From: Trebonia kvetii
Lineage (GTDB): Bacteria; Actinomycetota; Actinomycetes; Streptosporangiales; Streptosporangiaceae
NCBI RefSeq assembly: GCF_007827045.1
Contig: NZ_RPFW01000001.1
Coordinates: 286,519 to 350,518, forward strand
Length of the DNA: 64,000 nucleotides
Reading direction: 5' to 3'
Under the pieces are notes generated by a model that was not told where the DNA came from, searched no databases, and saw nothing but the letters and a program-made list of their open reading frames with translations. The position numbers and the translations under genes were made by a program. This document shows positions 1 to 8,608 of the stretch, in pieces; the stretch's first letter is position 1, and the number at the start of each line of letters is the position of its first letter.

Positions 1-1
1 A

Positions 2-34
2 CCCTATGCGCAGTGCTGGGTTATGCGCAGTGCC
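2..34 (+). repeat. RIT left terminal inverted repeat (33 bp)
   Basis: Perfect reverse complement of 3418-3450. It is built of two direct copies of TATGCGCAGTGC at 5-16 and 22-33, likely recombinase-binding half sites. Confidence 0.92.
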
Positions 35-129
35 AGCGCGTTGTCGCTGGTGAGGGTCGTGCGGTCTGGTGAACGCTGAGCATAACGTCGATGCTCCGTT
101 CATGAGGCCCGGCAGGGGCCGGGCTGCGC

Positions 130-1377
130 ATGATCGGAGGTCGGCCGGTGGTCGCCTTGCCCGTGCTGGTGTCCGGCCTGGAAGCGGAGATGATCCGCCT
201 GGGCTACAAGGACTCGACGATGGTCTGGTATCACGGTGCCTGGCGCCGTCTGCAGCGGTACTTCACTGCCCGCGGCGTCGAGGAGTTCTCGCTGAACGTG
301 GCCATGGGGTGGGTCGATGAGGCCTGCGGCTTCTTCGCGAAGGAGCAGGCCGGAACGCTCAAGCAGACGGACGTGTACTTGTTCAGGGTCGCCCAGATGC
401 TGGGCGACTTCGAAACTCACGGCGCCGTGCTGCGCCGCTACTCGCGCACGGTCAGCAAGCTGTCCGCCGACGATGCCGCTGTCGTCGCGCGGTTCCAGGC
501 GTGGCTTCGGGCCGCCGGGCGGAGTGCCTCGACGGTGCGGTCTTACGGGACGCTGGCCGCGGAGTTCGCCGGGTTCGCCGGCACGCGCGGCGGGCTGGCC
601 TGCTGCGACGCCGGCACGGTCGGGGCGTTCACCGTCTCGCTGGCCGGCTACCAGGCCAAGACCGTCGAGCAGAAGCTCGGCGCCCTGCGGTCCTTCCTCC
701 GGTTCGCATCTGAGGAAGGCCTGGCCGGCACCGCGACGGCGGAAGCGGTCCCGGCGGTGCCGTCCCGGAAGCAGGCCAGGGTCCCGTCGGTCTGGGACCC
801 GGGCGACGTGGCCAGGATCCTGGACGCGGTCGACCGGGGCAACCCGTGCGGGAAGCGCGACTACGCGATCATCTTGCTGGTGACCCGGCTCGGGCTGCGC
901 AGCATCGACGTCAAGCGGCTGGAGTTCGCCGACTTCGACTGGCCTGGCAACCGGCTGTCCGTCGCCCAGGCCAAGACCGGGAACAGGATCTGGCTGCCGC
1001 TGCTGAAGGACGTCGGCTGGGCGGTCATCGACTACGCCCGCAACGGGCGGCCGGCCAGCGGCTGCCCGCAGGTGTTTCTTCGTCACACCGCCCCGGTCGG
1101 CCCGTTCTCCGACCAGGACCACCTGCACCAGACGCTGGTCAAGTACGCCCGGGCGGCCCACGTCCCGCTGGGCGAGGAGCGCCGCCACGGCATGCATTCC
1201 CTGCGGCACACGCTGGCGACCCGGCTGATGGAGGGCGGCACCCCGGTCGAGCAGATCGCCGACATCCTCGGCCACCAGTCGGTGACATCGACCGGCGTCT
1301 ACCTGAAATCCTCCCTCGGCCTGCTGTCCCGGTGCGCCCTGGACCCCGACGAGCCCGGAAGGCAAGTGCCACGGTGA
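130..1377 (+). CDS. RIT tyrosine recombinase 1
   Basis: A 415-residue phage-integrase-family recombinase expected to cut and rejoin the element ends through a covalent 3'-phosphotyrosine. An N-terminal SAM-like core-binding domain (about residues 1-200) precedes a catalytic domain with Arg in the VTRLGLRS stretch, the box II motif HSLRH, GHQSV (the His/Trp position) and a Tyr in TGVYLKSS. The ATG at 130 is used; its stop (TGA, 1375-1377) overlaps the GTG of recombinase 2 by 4 nt, so the genes are translationally coupled. In RIT elements the three recombinases are always co-encoded in this order; individual roles are not known. Confidence 0.85.
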   Translation: MIGGRPVVALPVLVSGLEAEMIRLGYKDSTMVWYHGAWRRLQRYFTARGVEEFSLNVAMGWVDEACGFFAKEQAGTLKQTDVYLFRVAQMLGDFETHGAVLRRYSRTVSKLSADDAAVVARFQAWLRAAGRSASTVRSYGTLAAEFAGFAGTRGGLACCDAGTVGAFTVSLAGYQAKTVEQKLGALRSFLRFASEEGLAGTATAEAVPAVPSRKQARVPSVWDPGDVARILDAVDRGNPCGKRDYAIILLVTRLGLRSIDVKRLEFADFDWPGNRLSVAQAKTGNRIWLPLLKDVGWAVIDYARNGRPASGCPQVFLRHTAPVGPFSDQDHLHQTLVKYARAAHVPLGEERRHGMHSLRHTLATRLMEGGTPVEQIADILGHQSVTSTGVYLKSSLGLLSRCALDPDEPGRQVPR

Positions 1378-2362
1378 ACGACAGCACCAGCCTGAGCCTG
1401 GCCGGGGCGATCACGGCGCTCACCGCGGAGAAGCGCGCCGTCGGCTGCAAGTACGACGCCGAGGAACGGATCCTGACCCGGTTCGAGGCGTTCTGCCGCA
1501 CCGGGTTCCCCGGCCTGGACACGGTCACGAAGGACTCCGCCGAGGCCTGGATCACCGCGGCCCGCGAGCGGGGAGTCCGTCCGGCGACTCTGCAGGGACT
1601 GGCCGCCCCGGTGAGGGAACTCGCCCGCTGGCTCGGCCGCCGCGGAACCGGCGCCTACGTCCTGCCCGCGCGCACGCTGCCCCGGCCCGCCCGCTACGTC
1701 CCGCACATCTACACCGACCCGGAACTCGCGGCCCTGTTCGCCCAGACCGACCGGTGCCGTTACTGCTCCGAGGTCCCGTTCCGGCACCTGGTGATGCCGG
1801 TGCTGTTCCGGACGGTCTACGCCTGCGGGCTGCGCGTTTCCGAGGCCCGCCTGCTGCGCCCCGGCGACGTCGACATCAGTGCCGGGGTCCTGCAGGTCCG
1901 CGACGCCAAGGGCGGCAAGGACCGGCAGGTGCCGGTCTCCGCTCCGCTGCGCGAACGGCTGGCCCGCTACCGTGAGCACGTGGCGGGCCAGCCGGGCTGG
2001 GACTGGTTCTTCCCCGGCAGCAGCGTCGGCCAGCCGATGACGCTGGTGAACGTCTACCACAACTTCCGCCGGTTCCTCTGGCAGGCGCGCATCTCCCACG
2101 GCGGGCGGGGACACGGCCCCCGAGTGCACGATCTTCGGCACACGTTCGCGGTCAACAACCTGCGGTCGTGGTTCGCCGCCGGCGACGACGTCAATGCGCT
2201 GCTGCCCGTTCTGCAGGCTTACATGGGGCACTCCTCGATCGGTGACACCGCCTACTACCTGCGGCTGACCGCCGAGTCCTACCCCAGATCGCCGCCCGCG
2301 TCCAGCGCGAGTACGGCGGCATCGTCCCGCCCGCCACCGGGGGCCCGGCCGATGGCGACTGA
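1374..2362 (+). pseudogene. RIT tyrosine recombinase 2, frameshifted near its 3' end
   Basis: Tyrosine recombinase with catalytic Arg in YACGLRVSEARLL, HDLRHTF, GHSSIGDT and the Tyr-containing AYYLRLT. It starts at GTG 1374, overlapping gene 1. After AESYP (about 2283) the frame is off by one base. If one C is added to the CCCC run, the sequence reads QIAARVQREYGGIVPP and stops at TGA 2360-2362, overlapping the ATG of gene 3 as expected for a RIT trio. As sequenced, gene 2 instead reads through in frame into gene 3, giving a predicted fusion of about 660 residues (1374-3356). All catalytic residues lie upstream of the lesion, so the protein could still be active. A homopolymer sequencing error is an equal possibility. 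Confidence 0.75.
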
Positions 2363-3356
2363 CTTCGCGGCCGCCCTGCGCCGCTTCCTCACGTCCTACC
2401 TGGCCGGCCTCCGCGGATGCTCGCCCGCCACGATCGCGTCCTACCGCGACACGTTCAAGCTCCTGATCGCCTGGTTCCGCGACGAGCGGTCGGTCCCGCC
2501 GGCCAGGCTCACCCTCGACCACCTCAACGCCGGCGCCGTCACGGCGTTCCTCGCCCACCTGCAGGAAGACCGGCACAACAGCATCGCGACCCGCAACCAG
2601 CGGCTCGCCGCGATCAGCTCGTTCGCCACATGGATGCAAGCCGAGGACCCGGCCCGGATGCCCTGCTGGCAGGACATCCTCGCCATCCCCTCCAAGAAGC
2701 AGGACCGCCCCGCCGTCAGGCACCTGACCGTTGACCAGGCCCGCCTCCTGCTCGCCCGGCCCGACCGCTCCACCCGGCAGGGCCGCCGCGACGCGACCCT
2801 GCTCGCCACGCTCTACGACACCGGCGCCAGAGTCCAGGAAATCGCCGACCTCGCCGTCCGCGACATCCGCCTCCAGAAGCCGGCCATGGCGTCGCTGACC
2901 GGCAAGGGCCGCAAGACCCGCCACGTCCCCCTGGACGGCGCCACCGTCACCCTGCTGGCCTCCTACCTGGAAGAAAACCGGCTTGACCAGCCCGGCCGCG
3001 ACGACCACCCGGTGTTCTTCAACCAGCGCCGGGCCAGGCTCAGCCGCGGCGGCATCGCATGGATCATCAGCAAGTACCAGGCCCAGATCCGCGACCCGCT
3101 GCTCGCCGGCGCCGCCATCAGCCCCCACGTCCTCCGCCACAGCAAGGCCATGCACCTCTACGAGGCAGGCGTGCCGCTGCCCTACATCCGCGACATCCTC
3201 GGGCACGTCGAGCTGTCCACCACCGAGATCTACGCCAGAGCCTCAACCGAGGCCAAACGCAAGGCCCTCGAAGCCGCCTACCAGGACATCGTTACCAGCG
3301 ACCTGCCCGAATGGAACCAGGACGCCAGCCTCATCGACTGGCTCACCAACCTCTGA
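2352..3356 (+). CDS. RIT tyrosine recombinase 3
   Basis: A 334-residue XerC/D-like integrase beginning MATDF at ATG 2352. The SAM-like DNA-binding half (about 1-110) is followed by the catalytic core with Arg in YDTGARVQEIADL, HVLRH, GHVELSTT and the nucleophile Tyr in EIYARAS. Because of the one-base change in gene 2, this frame is also continuous with gene 2, so it may be made either from its own ATG or as the C-terminal half of a fusion. The stop is at 3354-3356, 12 bp before the inverted-repeat-rich right end of the element. Confidence 0.85.
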   Translation: MATDFAAALRRFLTSYLAGLRGCSPATIASYRDTFKLLIAWFRDERSVPPARLTLDHLNAGAVTAFLAHLQEDRHNSIATRNQRLAAISSFATWMQAEDPARMPCWQDILAIPSKKQDRPAVRHLTVDQARLLLARPDRSTRQGRRDATLLATLYDTGARVQEIADLAVRDIRLQKPAMASLTGKGRKTRHVPLDGATVTLLASYLEENRLDQPGRDDHPVFFNQRRARLSRGGIAWIISKYQAQIRDPLLAGAAISPHVLRHSKAMHLYEAGVPLPYIRDILGHVELSTTEIYARASTEAKRKALEAAYQDIVTSDLPEWNQDASLIDWLTNL

Positions 3357-3367
3357 GCGCCCGGAAA

Positions 3368-3431
3368 TTATGCGCAGTGCCCACCCGCCAAACCGCCCCT
3401 GCCAGGCACTATGAGTCGGCACTGCGCATAA
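3368..3431 (+). repeat. Subterminal inverted pair at the right end of the RIT element
   Basis: TTATGCGCAGTGCC at 3368-3381 is exactly complementary to GGCACTGCGCATAA at 3418-3431, so the transcript leaving recombinase 3 can fold into a 14-bp stem with a 36-nt loop. It may act as an extra recombinase site or a terminator. Confidence 0.6.
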
Positions 3432-3450
3432 CCCAGCACTGCGCATAGGG
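3418..3450 (-). repeat. RIT right terminal inverted repeat (33 bp)
   Basis: Exact reverse complement of 2-34 with no mismatches, indicating recent or selectively maintained ends. Confidence 0.92.
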
Positions 3451-3477
3451 CGGCTTATGCATAGCTGAACATAATGA

Positions 3478-3627
3478 ACCCTGCGGCGAGCCGCTGAGCG
3501 TGGCGTGCCACCGCCAGTCCTCCAGGTAACCCGCCCTGAGCATGTGCCTGACCAGCCGCAGGAACCGGCCATCGTGAATCTTCTCCGCCAGGGCCGCGAG
3601 CATGACCTCATGGTCAAGCGACCCGAA
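3478..3627 (-). pseudogene. Group II intron reverse transcriptase, middle fragment
   Basis: Read on the minus strand this gives SLDHEVMLAALAEKI, then DGRFLRLVRHMLRAGYLEDW and SGSPQG. This is the part of a group II intron RT that follows the first catalytic block and runs into the SGTPQGG-type block. It joins seamlessly to the N-terminal RT piece at 10739-11223 once the serine-recombinase element between them is removed (DISDC joined to FGSLDHE). The reading ends at PQG, 27 bp from the RIT terminal repeat, so the rest of the RT was separated or deleted on the RIT side. Confidence 0.85.
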
Positions 3628-3645
3628 AGAACCCCCGCCTTACTA

Positions 3646-4040
3646 CGTGCTTCGATGACCTCGCCGAGGCGGTCCGGGCGTGGGCGAAGGGCTGGCTGCC
3701 CTCCGAGGCAGCCGCCGAGCTGCTGATCTCGCATCGCACGTGGCTGGAGCGGGATGATTTCCTGCAGGTCGCGGTCGAGGTCCGGTGGGAGCCGTTCCGG
3801 GACCGGGAGGTCGCGGCGGTTGACTTCGCCGCGGCGGCGGACGCGGTGCAGGGGACCCTGCCTTGCTCGGACGGCGAGCGGCAGGTGCTGCTCGTGGCGG
3901 CCAGCATCGCCGGGGGCATCCCGGTCGACCTTCGCGAGGCTGCGCTGTGCATGGACGCGGCGAATGCCGCGCGGGTCGCGCTGGCGGTGTGTCATGCGGC
4001 CGGCCGCCGCGTGCGGGTCGTGACGGAGACGTGCCCGTGA
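3646..4040 (+). pseudogene. First gene of the serine-recombinase element (unknown function, start frameshifted)
   Basis: From 3651 the frame reads FDDLAEAVRAWAKGWLPSEA and on to a stop at 4038-4040, with coding-like composition and about 130 residues. No ATG, GTG or TTG exists in this frame inside the element upstream of GTG 3846. A GTG at 3646 would be the natural start (giving M-F-D-D-L) if one extra C at about 3649 were absent. The segment has a Trp-rich helical look (RTWLERDDFL) but no motif I can name. It overlaps the next gene by 4 nt (GTGA at 4037-4040), so it belongs to the recombinase operon. If the extra base is real, only a 64-residue C-terminal product from GTG 3846 could be made. 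Confidence 0.5.
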
Positions 4041-4525
4041 GGCCCGCACTGCCGGCCACGGTGACGGTGACCCGGGCCCGGCATCCGCTGGAGGGCCGTG
4101 AGCTGCGCGTGCTGGGCTGGATGCGCCGGCACGGGCAGCTGGAGCTGATGCTGGAACTGCCCGACGGCAGCAAGCGGCTGATCCCGGCGGAGCACACGAG
4201 TCAGCACGGCGGCCGGGGCGGCGGCCCGGGCGGGGAGGCGGGGACGCTGGGCCGGCCCTCGGACCTGCTGGCCGCCTCCGCGCTGGTTTCACTGCTTTCC
4301 TCCCGCAGCGGGGCGGACCGGGAGCAGGCTGCACGAAACCCGCCTGCCAGGGAGGATGATCGTGCAGCCTGTCCAGCTCAGTCTGCTGCCGGAAGAGGTT
4401 CCGGCGCCACCCGGGATCGTGATCGCCCGGCTTCCCGGAACCGACGTCGCCGCGGCGGTCACGCTGCTGGCGTCCCTGATAGCCAAGATGGCAGACCCGG
4501 CAGGGACGGGGGCGACCGGCGGTGA
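4037..4525 (+). CDS. DUF5372-like protein of the recombinase operon
   Basis: GTG start at 4037 overlaps the stop of the preceding frame. The first 60 residues, including VTVTRARHPLEGREL, then a Trp and LPDGSKRLIPAEHTS, resemble the small beta-rich DUF5372 proteins that accompany serine recombinases in actinobacteria; this is recalled family knowledge, not a search. After a Gly-rich linker the remaining 80 residues are Arg-rich and are essentially a shadow of the next small gene, so the true C-terminus may differ. Its place beside the recombinase suggests a DNA-binding helper or directionality role, which is inference only. Confidence 0.55.
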   Translation: MRPALPATVTVTRARHPLEGRELRVLGWMRRHGQLELMLELPDGSKRLIPAEHTSQHGGRGGGPGGEAGTLGRPSDLLAASALVSLLSSRSGADREQAARNPPAREDDRAACPAQSAAGRGSGATRDRDRPASRNRRRRGGHAAGVPDSQDGRPGRDGGDRR

Positions 4526-4529
4526 GTGA
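4362..4529 (+). CDS. Small protein preceding the serine recombinase
   Basis: Overlapping the 3' half of the DUF5372-like gene in another frame is a 55-residue reading beginning MQPVQLSLLPEEVPAPPGI and ending in an Ala/Leu-rich helix (AAAVTLLASLIAKMAD). The Shine-Dalgarno AGGGAGG at 4349-4355 is spaced 6 nt from GTG 4362; ATG 4356, two codons earlier in frame, is too close to it. The stop (4527-4529) overlaps the GTG of the recombinase at 4522, which points to translational coupling. The amino-acid order (LPEEVPAPPG, amphipathic helix) looks more protein-like than the overlapping Arg-rich frame. Function is unknown. Confidence 0.55.
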   Translation: MQPVQLSLLPEEVPAPPGIVIARLPGTDVAAAVTLLASLIAKMADPAGTGATGGE

Positions 4530-6316
4530 GCACAAGATCACGGCGTCGCACCTGCAGCGGACCACGGTGATCTACGTCCGCCAGTCCACGCTCGCGCAGG
4601 TCCAGCGCAACACCGAGTCGACGATGCGGCAGTACGACCTGGCCGGGCGTGCACAGCAGCTGGGCTGGCCGCGCACGGCGGTCCAGGTGATCGACGAGGA
4701 CCTGGGCGTCTCCGGTGCCTCGGCGGCGGGCCGGTCCGGGTTCGCCGAGATGGCCGCCCGGGTCGGGCTCGGGGAGGTCGGGATCGTGCTGTCACTGGAA
4801 TGCTCGCGGCTGGCCCGCAACAACAGCGACTGGTACCGGCTCCTGGACCTGGCCGGGATGACCGACACGCTGATCGCCGACGCCGACGGCATCTATCATC
4901 CGGCCATGTTCAACGACCGGCTGCTGCTGGGCATGAAGGGCACCATGTCCGAGGCCGAGCTGCACATCCTGCGGTCCCGGCTCGACGGCGGGATCCGGAA
5001 CAAGGCAGCCCGCGGCGAGCTGCGCCGCGGGCTGCCCGCCGGCCTGGTCTGGGGCGAGGGCGACGGGGAGGTCCTGCCGCATCCCGACGAGGCCGTCCGC
5101 GGCGTCATCACCGTGATCTTCGAGCAGTTCGCCGTCCGCGGGTCGGTCCGCGCCGTCTGGCTGCACCTGCGCGACCAGGGCCTGAAGCTGCCGCTGCAGC
5201 GGCACGGGCACGTGACCGCGGCGCAGGCGGCGCGGGAGGAGATCACCTGGGCCAAGCCGACTTACCACGCCGTCCACAACGTGCTTACCCACCCCGCCTA
5301 CGCTGGCGCGTATACCTACGGCCGGACCCGGCAGGAGAAGCGGATCGGCGACGGCGCGCTCCACGTCCGGCGGCGCGTTGCTGCCGCAAGGCGAATGGCA
5401 GGTGCTCATCAAAGACCACCACGACGGATACATCAGCTGGGACGCCTACCAGGCCAACCAGGCCAGGATCGGGCAGAACGGCCGGCGGCACACCAGCCCG
5501 GCACCGGCGCGGTCCGCGAAGGCTGCGCGCTGCTGCAGGGCCTGGCAACCTGCGGCACCTGCGGCCGCAAGCTCGCCGTCTACTACGAGGGCAAGCACAA
5601 GGCCACCCCCGGCTACTACTGCACCGGCACCGGCCAGGTCGTCGAGGGCCGCGGCACCCGGCACCTGCGCATCGGCGGCGTCGCGATCGACACCGCCGTC
5701 ACCGAGGCGTTCCTGGCCGCCCTCGAACCCGCCGCGCTGCAAGCCTGCCTGCAAGCCGCCGAGCAGCTCGAGCACGGTCACGACACCTCGCTGGAGCAGT
5801 ACCGCCGGCAAGCGGAGGCCTCCAGGTTCACCGCCGCCAGGGCCGAGCGCCGCTACCTGGCCGTCGACCCCGGCAACCGGCTGGTCGCCCGCGGCCTGGA
5901 AGCCGCCTGGGAGAAGGCCCTCACCGAACTGGCAGCCGCCGAAGCGGACCTCGCCCGCCGTCAGGCCGCCCGCCCCGCAGCCCTGACCGAACAGGAACGC
6001 GCGGCGATCCTCGCCCTCGGCGACGACCTCCACGCCGTCTGGGACGCGGCCACCACCACCGACAAGGACCGCAAGCAGCTGCTGCGCACCCTGCTGGACG
6101 AAGTGAACATCACCGTCCACCGCGACCACGACAACGGGCGCGCCGATCTCGTGCTGCGCTGGAAAGGCGGCGCGATCACCGAGCTGACGATCCCCGTCAA
6201 GCGCCAGCCGGCGAACCGGCTGCGCACCGACGAGGACACCATCGGCCTGATCCGCCGGCTGGCCGCTTACTACCCCGACGCGAAGATCGCCGGGATCCTC
6301 AACCGCCAGGGCCGCA
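4522..6316 (+). pseudogene. Large serine recombinase, N-terminal part (split by ISKra4)
   Basis: Starts GTG 4522. The resolvase domain begins TTVIYVRQST with the catalytic Ser in RQST, followed by LECSRLARN and the helix E region. A recombinase domain (about 180-300) and a zinc-ribbon segment with CGTCGRKL and the later YYCTG follow, then a coiled coil rich in Ala/Glu. Between about 5378 and 5500 the true frame is shifted: LPQGEWQVLIKDHHDGYISW lies in another frame. A T inserted at about 5377 is compensated by a G lost at about 5500, scrambling about 41 residues just before the zinc ribbon. At 6316 the gene is cut by the ISKra4 element; the remainder resumes at 10265. Restored length would be about 742 residues. 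Confidence 0.88.
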
Positions 6317-6368
6317 GGGTGCGCGACACTTTTGTAGGGGCTGAAGATCATCTTTGGTGACCGGCTGG

Positions 6369-6578
6369 TCAGGCGGCTGGTGTCTGGTTGTGCCGGTTGA
6401 GGCAGGTGGCTTCCCACTGGCTGCTGGCTTCGGCGGTGCGCAGGGCGATGATCGAGTCGGCGCCGTCAACGGTCCAGTGCATGCCGGACTGCTTGAGGCG
6501 CTGGCCGATGACGGACTTGCATCCGGCCTCGACGACGGCAGAGCCGACGAACAGCCCGCATTGGCGGAACCAGTGATA
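6369..6578 (-). pseudogene. ISKra4 transposase, C-terminal fragment
   Basis: The minus-strand reading RYHWFRQCGLFVGSAVVEAG, then IGQRLKQSGMHWTVDGADSI and ALRTAEASSQW, is the conserved C-terminal block of ISKra4-type transposases (catalytic Glu in VVEAG). It continues directly from the N-terminal piece ending at 8609 once the IS1634 element and one copy of GTGATA are removed (...PRMRYH joined to WFRQCG...). The stop is at 6369-6371. Confidence 0.88.
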
Positions 6579-8608
6579 CCTGGGTTCCGCGTAATTCACC
6601 TCACCTAGAGTCACAATTATGGTTCTGACCTTGTGAAATGGCAGGCCGGCTAGCCGCATGCCGTGTCTCTAGGCGGCGGCTCGACGAAATGGGCTCTGAT
6701 CAGGCTTCGGGCGTGGTGAGCTCGTGGATCTTGCGGGGGACGTCTATTTTCAGGGCTGTGAGGAGGTCGCGGGCTGTCTTGGGGACCTCGGTGCGCTGGC
6801 GGAAGGTGCCGGCCGGGCCGGTAAAGGTGCCGATGCTGATCCGCTGGAGGTCGCGGCGCATGGCGGGCCAGGTCTGCCCGGTGTGGTTCTCGGCGACGCG
6901 GACGAGCAGGAGCGCGAGCCAGCAGAGCAGGACGTGGGCGCGGATGCGCTCTTCGAGCCGGTGGTAGACGGGCTGCAGGTCAAGGACCGATTTCATGTCT
7001 CTCCAGCCGCGCTCGACTTCGAGGAGCTGCTTGTAGCCGGCGGCGATGTCCTCGGCGCTCATGTGCGGGTCGGCGCTGCGCAGCAGGTACTTGCCGTCGA
7101 GGTTCTCCTCGGCCTTCGCCCTGGCCTTGTCGACTCGCAGCAGGCCGCCGGGGGTAACGCGCAGGAACCGGTTCGGCCCCGGCATCGTCGAGATCTTCCC
7201 CCGCAGCTCGGCCCGCTTCGTGACGCTGAGCTGGTCGCTGCCGGCGATCAGCTCCTCAAGCATGCTGATCATGTTCGCGCGGACGGCGGCGTCGCGGACG
7301 GCCTGGTCCGGGTTGAAGCAGATGACGAACCGGTCGCCCGCGTCCGGGAGCCGTACTTCCTTGATCTGCAGGTTCCCGGCGACGGTCTTGTAGCGGCCCT
7401 GCCGCGACAGGGCGGCGTTCGCCTCGGCGGAGCCGGACCGGAGCTTCTCCCCGATGATGTAGGCGCCGCCGCCGGACTGCAGGAACTTCCGGTTCTCCTT
7501 CGAGGCGAAGCCGCGGTCGGCGACCCAGACGACGCGGCCCAGGCACCAGTCCCGCATGTCGGTCTTGACCTGCCGGATCAGTGCGGAGCCGGCGGTGTTC
7601 CCGGGCCAGCCCCAGTCCCGGACCGTGATGCCCTCCCGGGTGACGGCCAGGCCTATCACGACCTGCGGCAGGTCGTCGCGGGAGTCCTTGGACTTGCCGT
7701 AGGCCCGGAACCCGCCCGGCTTGCCGGCCGTGTTCTCCCCGTCTCCGCCTGCCTCTTCCCCGTCTCCGCGCGCAGTGTCCTGGCCTGCTGTTTTCTCCCC
7801 GCGCCAGTCCCGCGGGACCTCCTCGTCGGCGGCGCCGGTCTCGAAATAAGTCGATGTGGTATCGAAAAAGATGAGATCGACCTGAAGATTAAGAAGGTCC
7901 GCGACCTGGAAGTACACCTGTTTTTCCAGCTCGCCGCGCACGCCGTGCAGCCAGTCCATCGCCCGGTAGCAGGCATCGTCATCTACCTCGCCGAGCCCGT
8001 CGACGTGCACGTCGCGGCTCATCCACTCCGACGCCGCCAGCTTCGACGACGGAGCGAGGGCCCCGTTCGCGACCAGCCCGAACAGCACCCGCTCGGCCGC
8101 GGCGGCGTCCCGCGGCCGGCCCCGGCCGGAGGAAGCCAGCCTTGTCAGGATCGTCCCGATGCCGAGGCGCTGCCACAGCGCGTCGAGTACGTAGGCGCCG
8201 CCGTAGGGCCGCGACTCGGCGAACTCCAGGCCCTCGCCCGCTGCGGCGGGCAGGTCACCGGGGTCCAGCAGCCGCGACAGCGACGCGACGAGCCGGCGGA
8301 CGGCCTCCTTGTCGAGCTGGTCCTCCCGGCCGAACCCGTAGATCACCTTCGGCACCGACCGGCCCCTGGCCGCGTCCCACTCGTTGTGAGCGAGCTGCAG
8401 GTAGCGGACTTCGCCGGTCCTGGTCTTCCGCACCGAGGTCTTCACGTACATGACTCTAGGAGACTACACGATTATCCCGTGATTACCAGGTGTATCTACA
8501 TGAACCGTGTCTCTAGGGATTTTCGCCCGTGTCACCAGGCCCCGGCCCGCTGACCTGCCGCTTCACCTGGCGCATGCCTCCAGAACCCCCGAATTACGCG
8601 GAACGCAG
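6579..8608 (-). mobile_element. IS1634-family element inserted in the ISKra4 transposase
   Basis: The ends read inward as CCTGGGTTCCGCGTAATTC on the left and CTGCGTTCCGCGTAATTC on the right (one mismatch plus an end base). They are flanked by the 6-bp duplication GTGATA at 6573-6578 and 8609-8614. Removing 2030 bp plus one repeat restores the ISKra4 reading frame. A 13-bp direct repeat, CCGTGTCTCTAGG, occurs inside at 6661-6673 and 8505-8517, bracketing the transposase gene. It could be a subterminal repeat or the scar of an insertion into a smaller element, but the inner segment has no terminal inverted repeats. Confidence 0.85.
6700..8451 (-). CDS. IS1634-family transposase
   Basis: A full-length 583-residue DDE transposase beginning MYVKTSVRKTRTGEVRYLQL, the usual opening of this family. 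The acidic triad is visible as LIFFDTTSTYF (first Asp), VWVADRGFAS (second Asp) and LLEVERGWRDMKS (Glu). A linker rich in Gly/Glu/Asp (about 225-260) separates the first Asp from the rest of the RNase-H fold. The ATG at 8451 is used. The frame is intact, so this is the most recent and possibly still active member of the nest. It is transcribed in the same direction as the ISKra4 host genes. Confidence 0.92.
   Translation of the reverse strand: MYVKTSVRKTRTGEVRYLQLAHNEWDAARGRSVPKVIYGFGREDQLDKEAVRRLVASLSRLLDPGDLPAAAGEGLEFAESRPYGGAYVLDALWQRLGIGTILTRLASSGRGRPRDAAAAERVLFGLVANGALAPSSKLAASEWMSRDVHVDGLGEVDDDACYRAMDWLHGVRGELEKQVYFQVADLLNLQVDLIFFDTTSTYFETGAADEEVPRDWRGEKTAGQDTARGDGEEAGGDGENTAGKPGGFRAYGKSKDSRDDLPQVVIGLAVTREGITVRDWGWPGNTAGSALIRQVKTDMRDWCLGRVVWVADRGFASKENRKFLQSGGGAYIIGEKLRSGSAEANAALSRQGRYKTVAGNLQIKEVRLPDAGDRFVICFNPDQAVRDAAVRANMISMLEELIAGSDQLSVTKRAELRGKISTMPGPNRFLRVTPGGLLRVDKARAKAEENLDGKYLLRSADPHMSAEDIAAGYKQLLEVERGWRDMKSVLDLQPVYHRLEERIRAHVLLCWLALLLVRVAENHTGQTWPAMRRDLQRISIGTFTGPAGTFRQRTEVPKTARDLLTALKIDVPRKIHELTTPEA

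Larger units (their letters stand above)
2..3450 (+). mobile_element. RIT element (recombinase-in-trio)
   Basis: Three tyrosine recombinase genes, overlapping by 4 and 11 nt and all on the plus strand, lie between perfect 33-bp inverted repeats at 2-34 and 3418-3450. This is the architecture of RIT elements. Each terminal repeat contains TATGCGCAGTGC twice with a 17-bp period, and a third partial copy lies inside the right end at 3368-3381. The left end touches the window edge, so the left target flank and any duplication cannot be seen. The 27 bp between the right repeat and the group II intron RT remnant (3451-3477) could belong to the element or to a lost target. Confidence 0.88.

Noticed and set aside
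1299..3206. A 635-codon open frame antisense to the RIT recombinases
   Set aside because: Its composition is typical of the shadow of high-GC genes (Gly/Arg/Val-rich, no motif), and the sense strand encodes three recombinases with all catalytic residues.
6661..8517. CCGTGTCTCTAGG direct repeats as the target duplication of the IS1634 element
   Set aside because: No inverted repeats lie inside them, whereas the outer GTGATA duplication with matching inverted repeats restores the ISKra4 gene exactly. Kept as an alternative in the findings.
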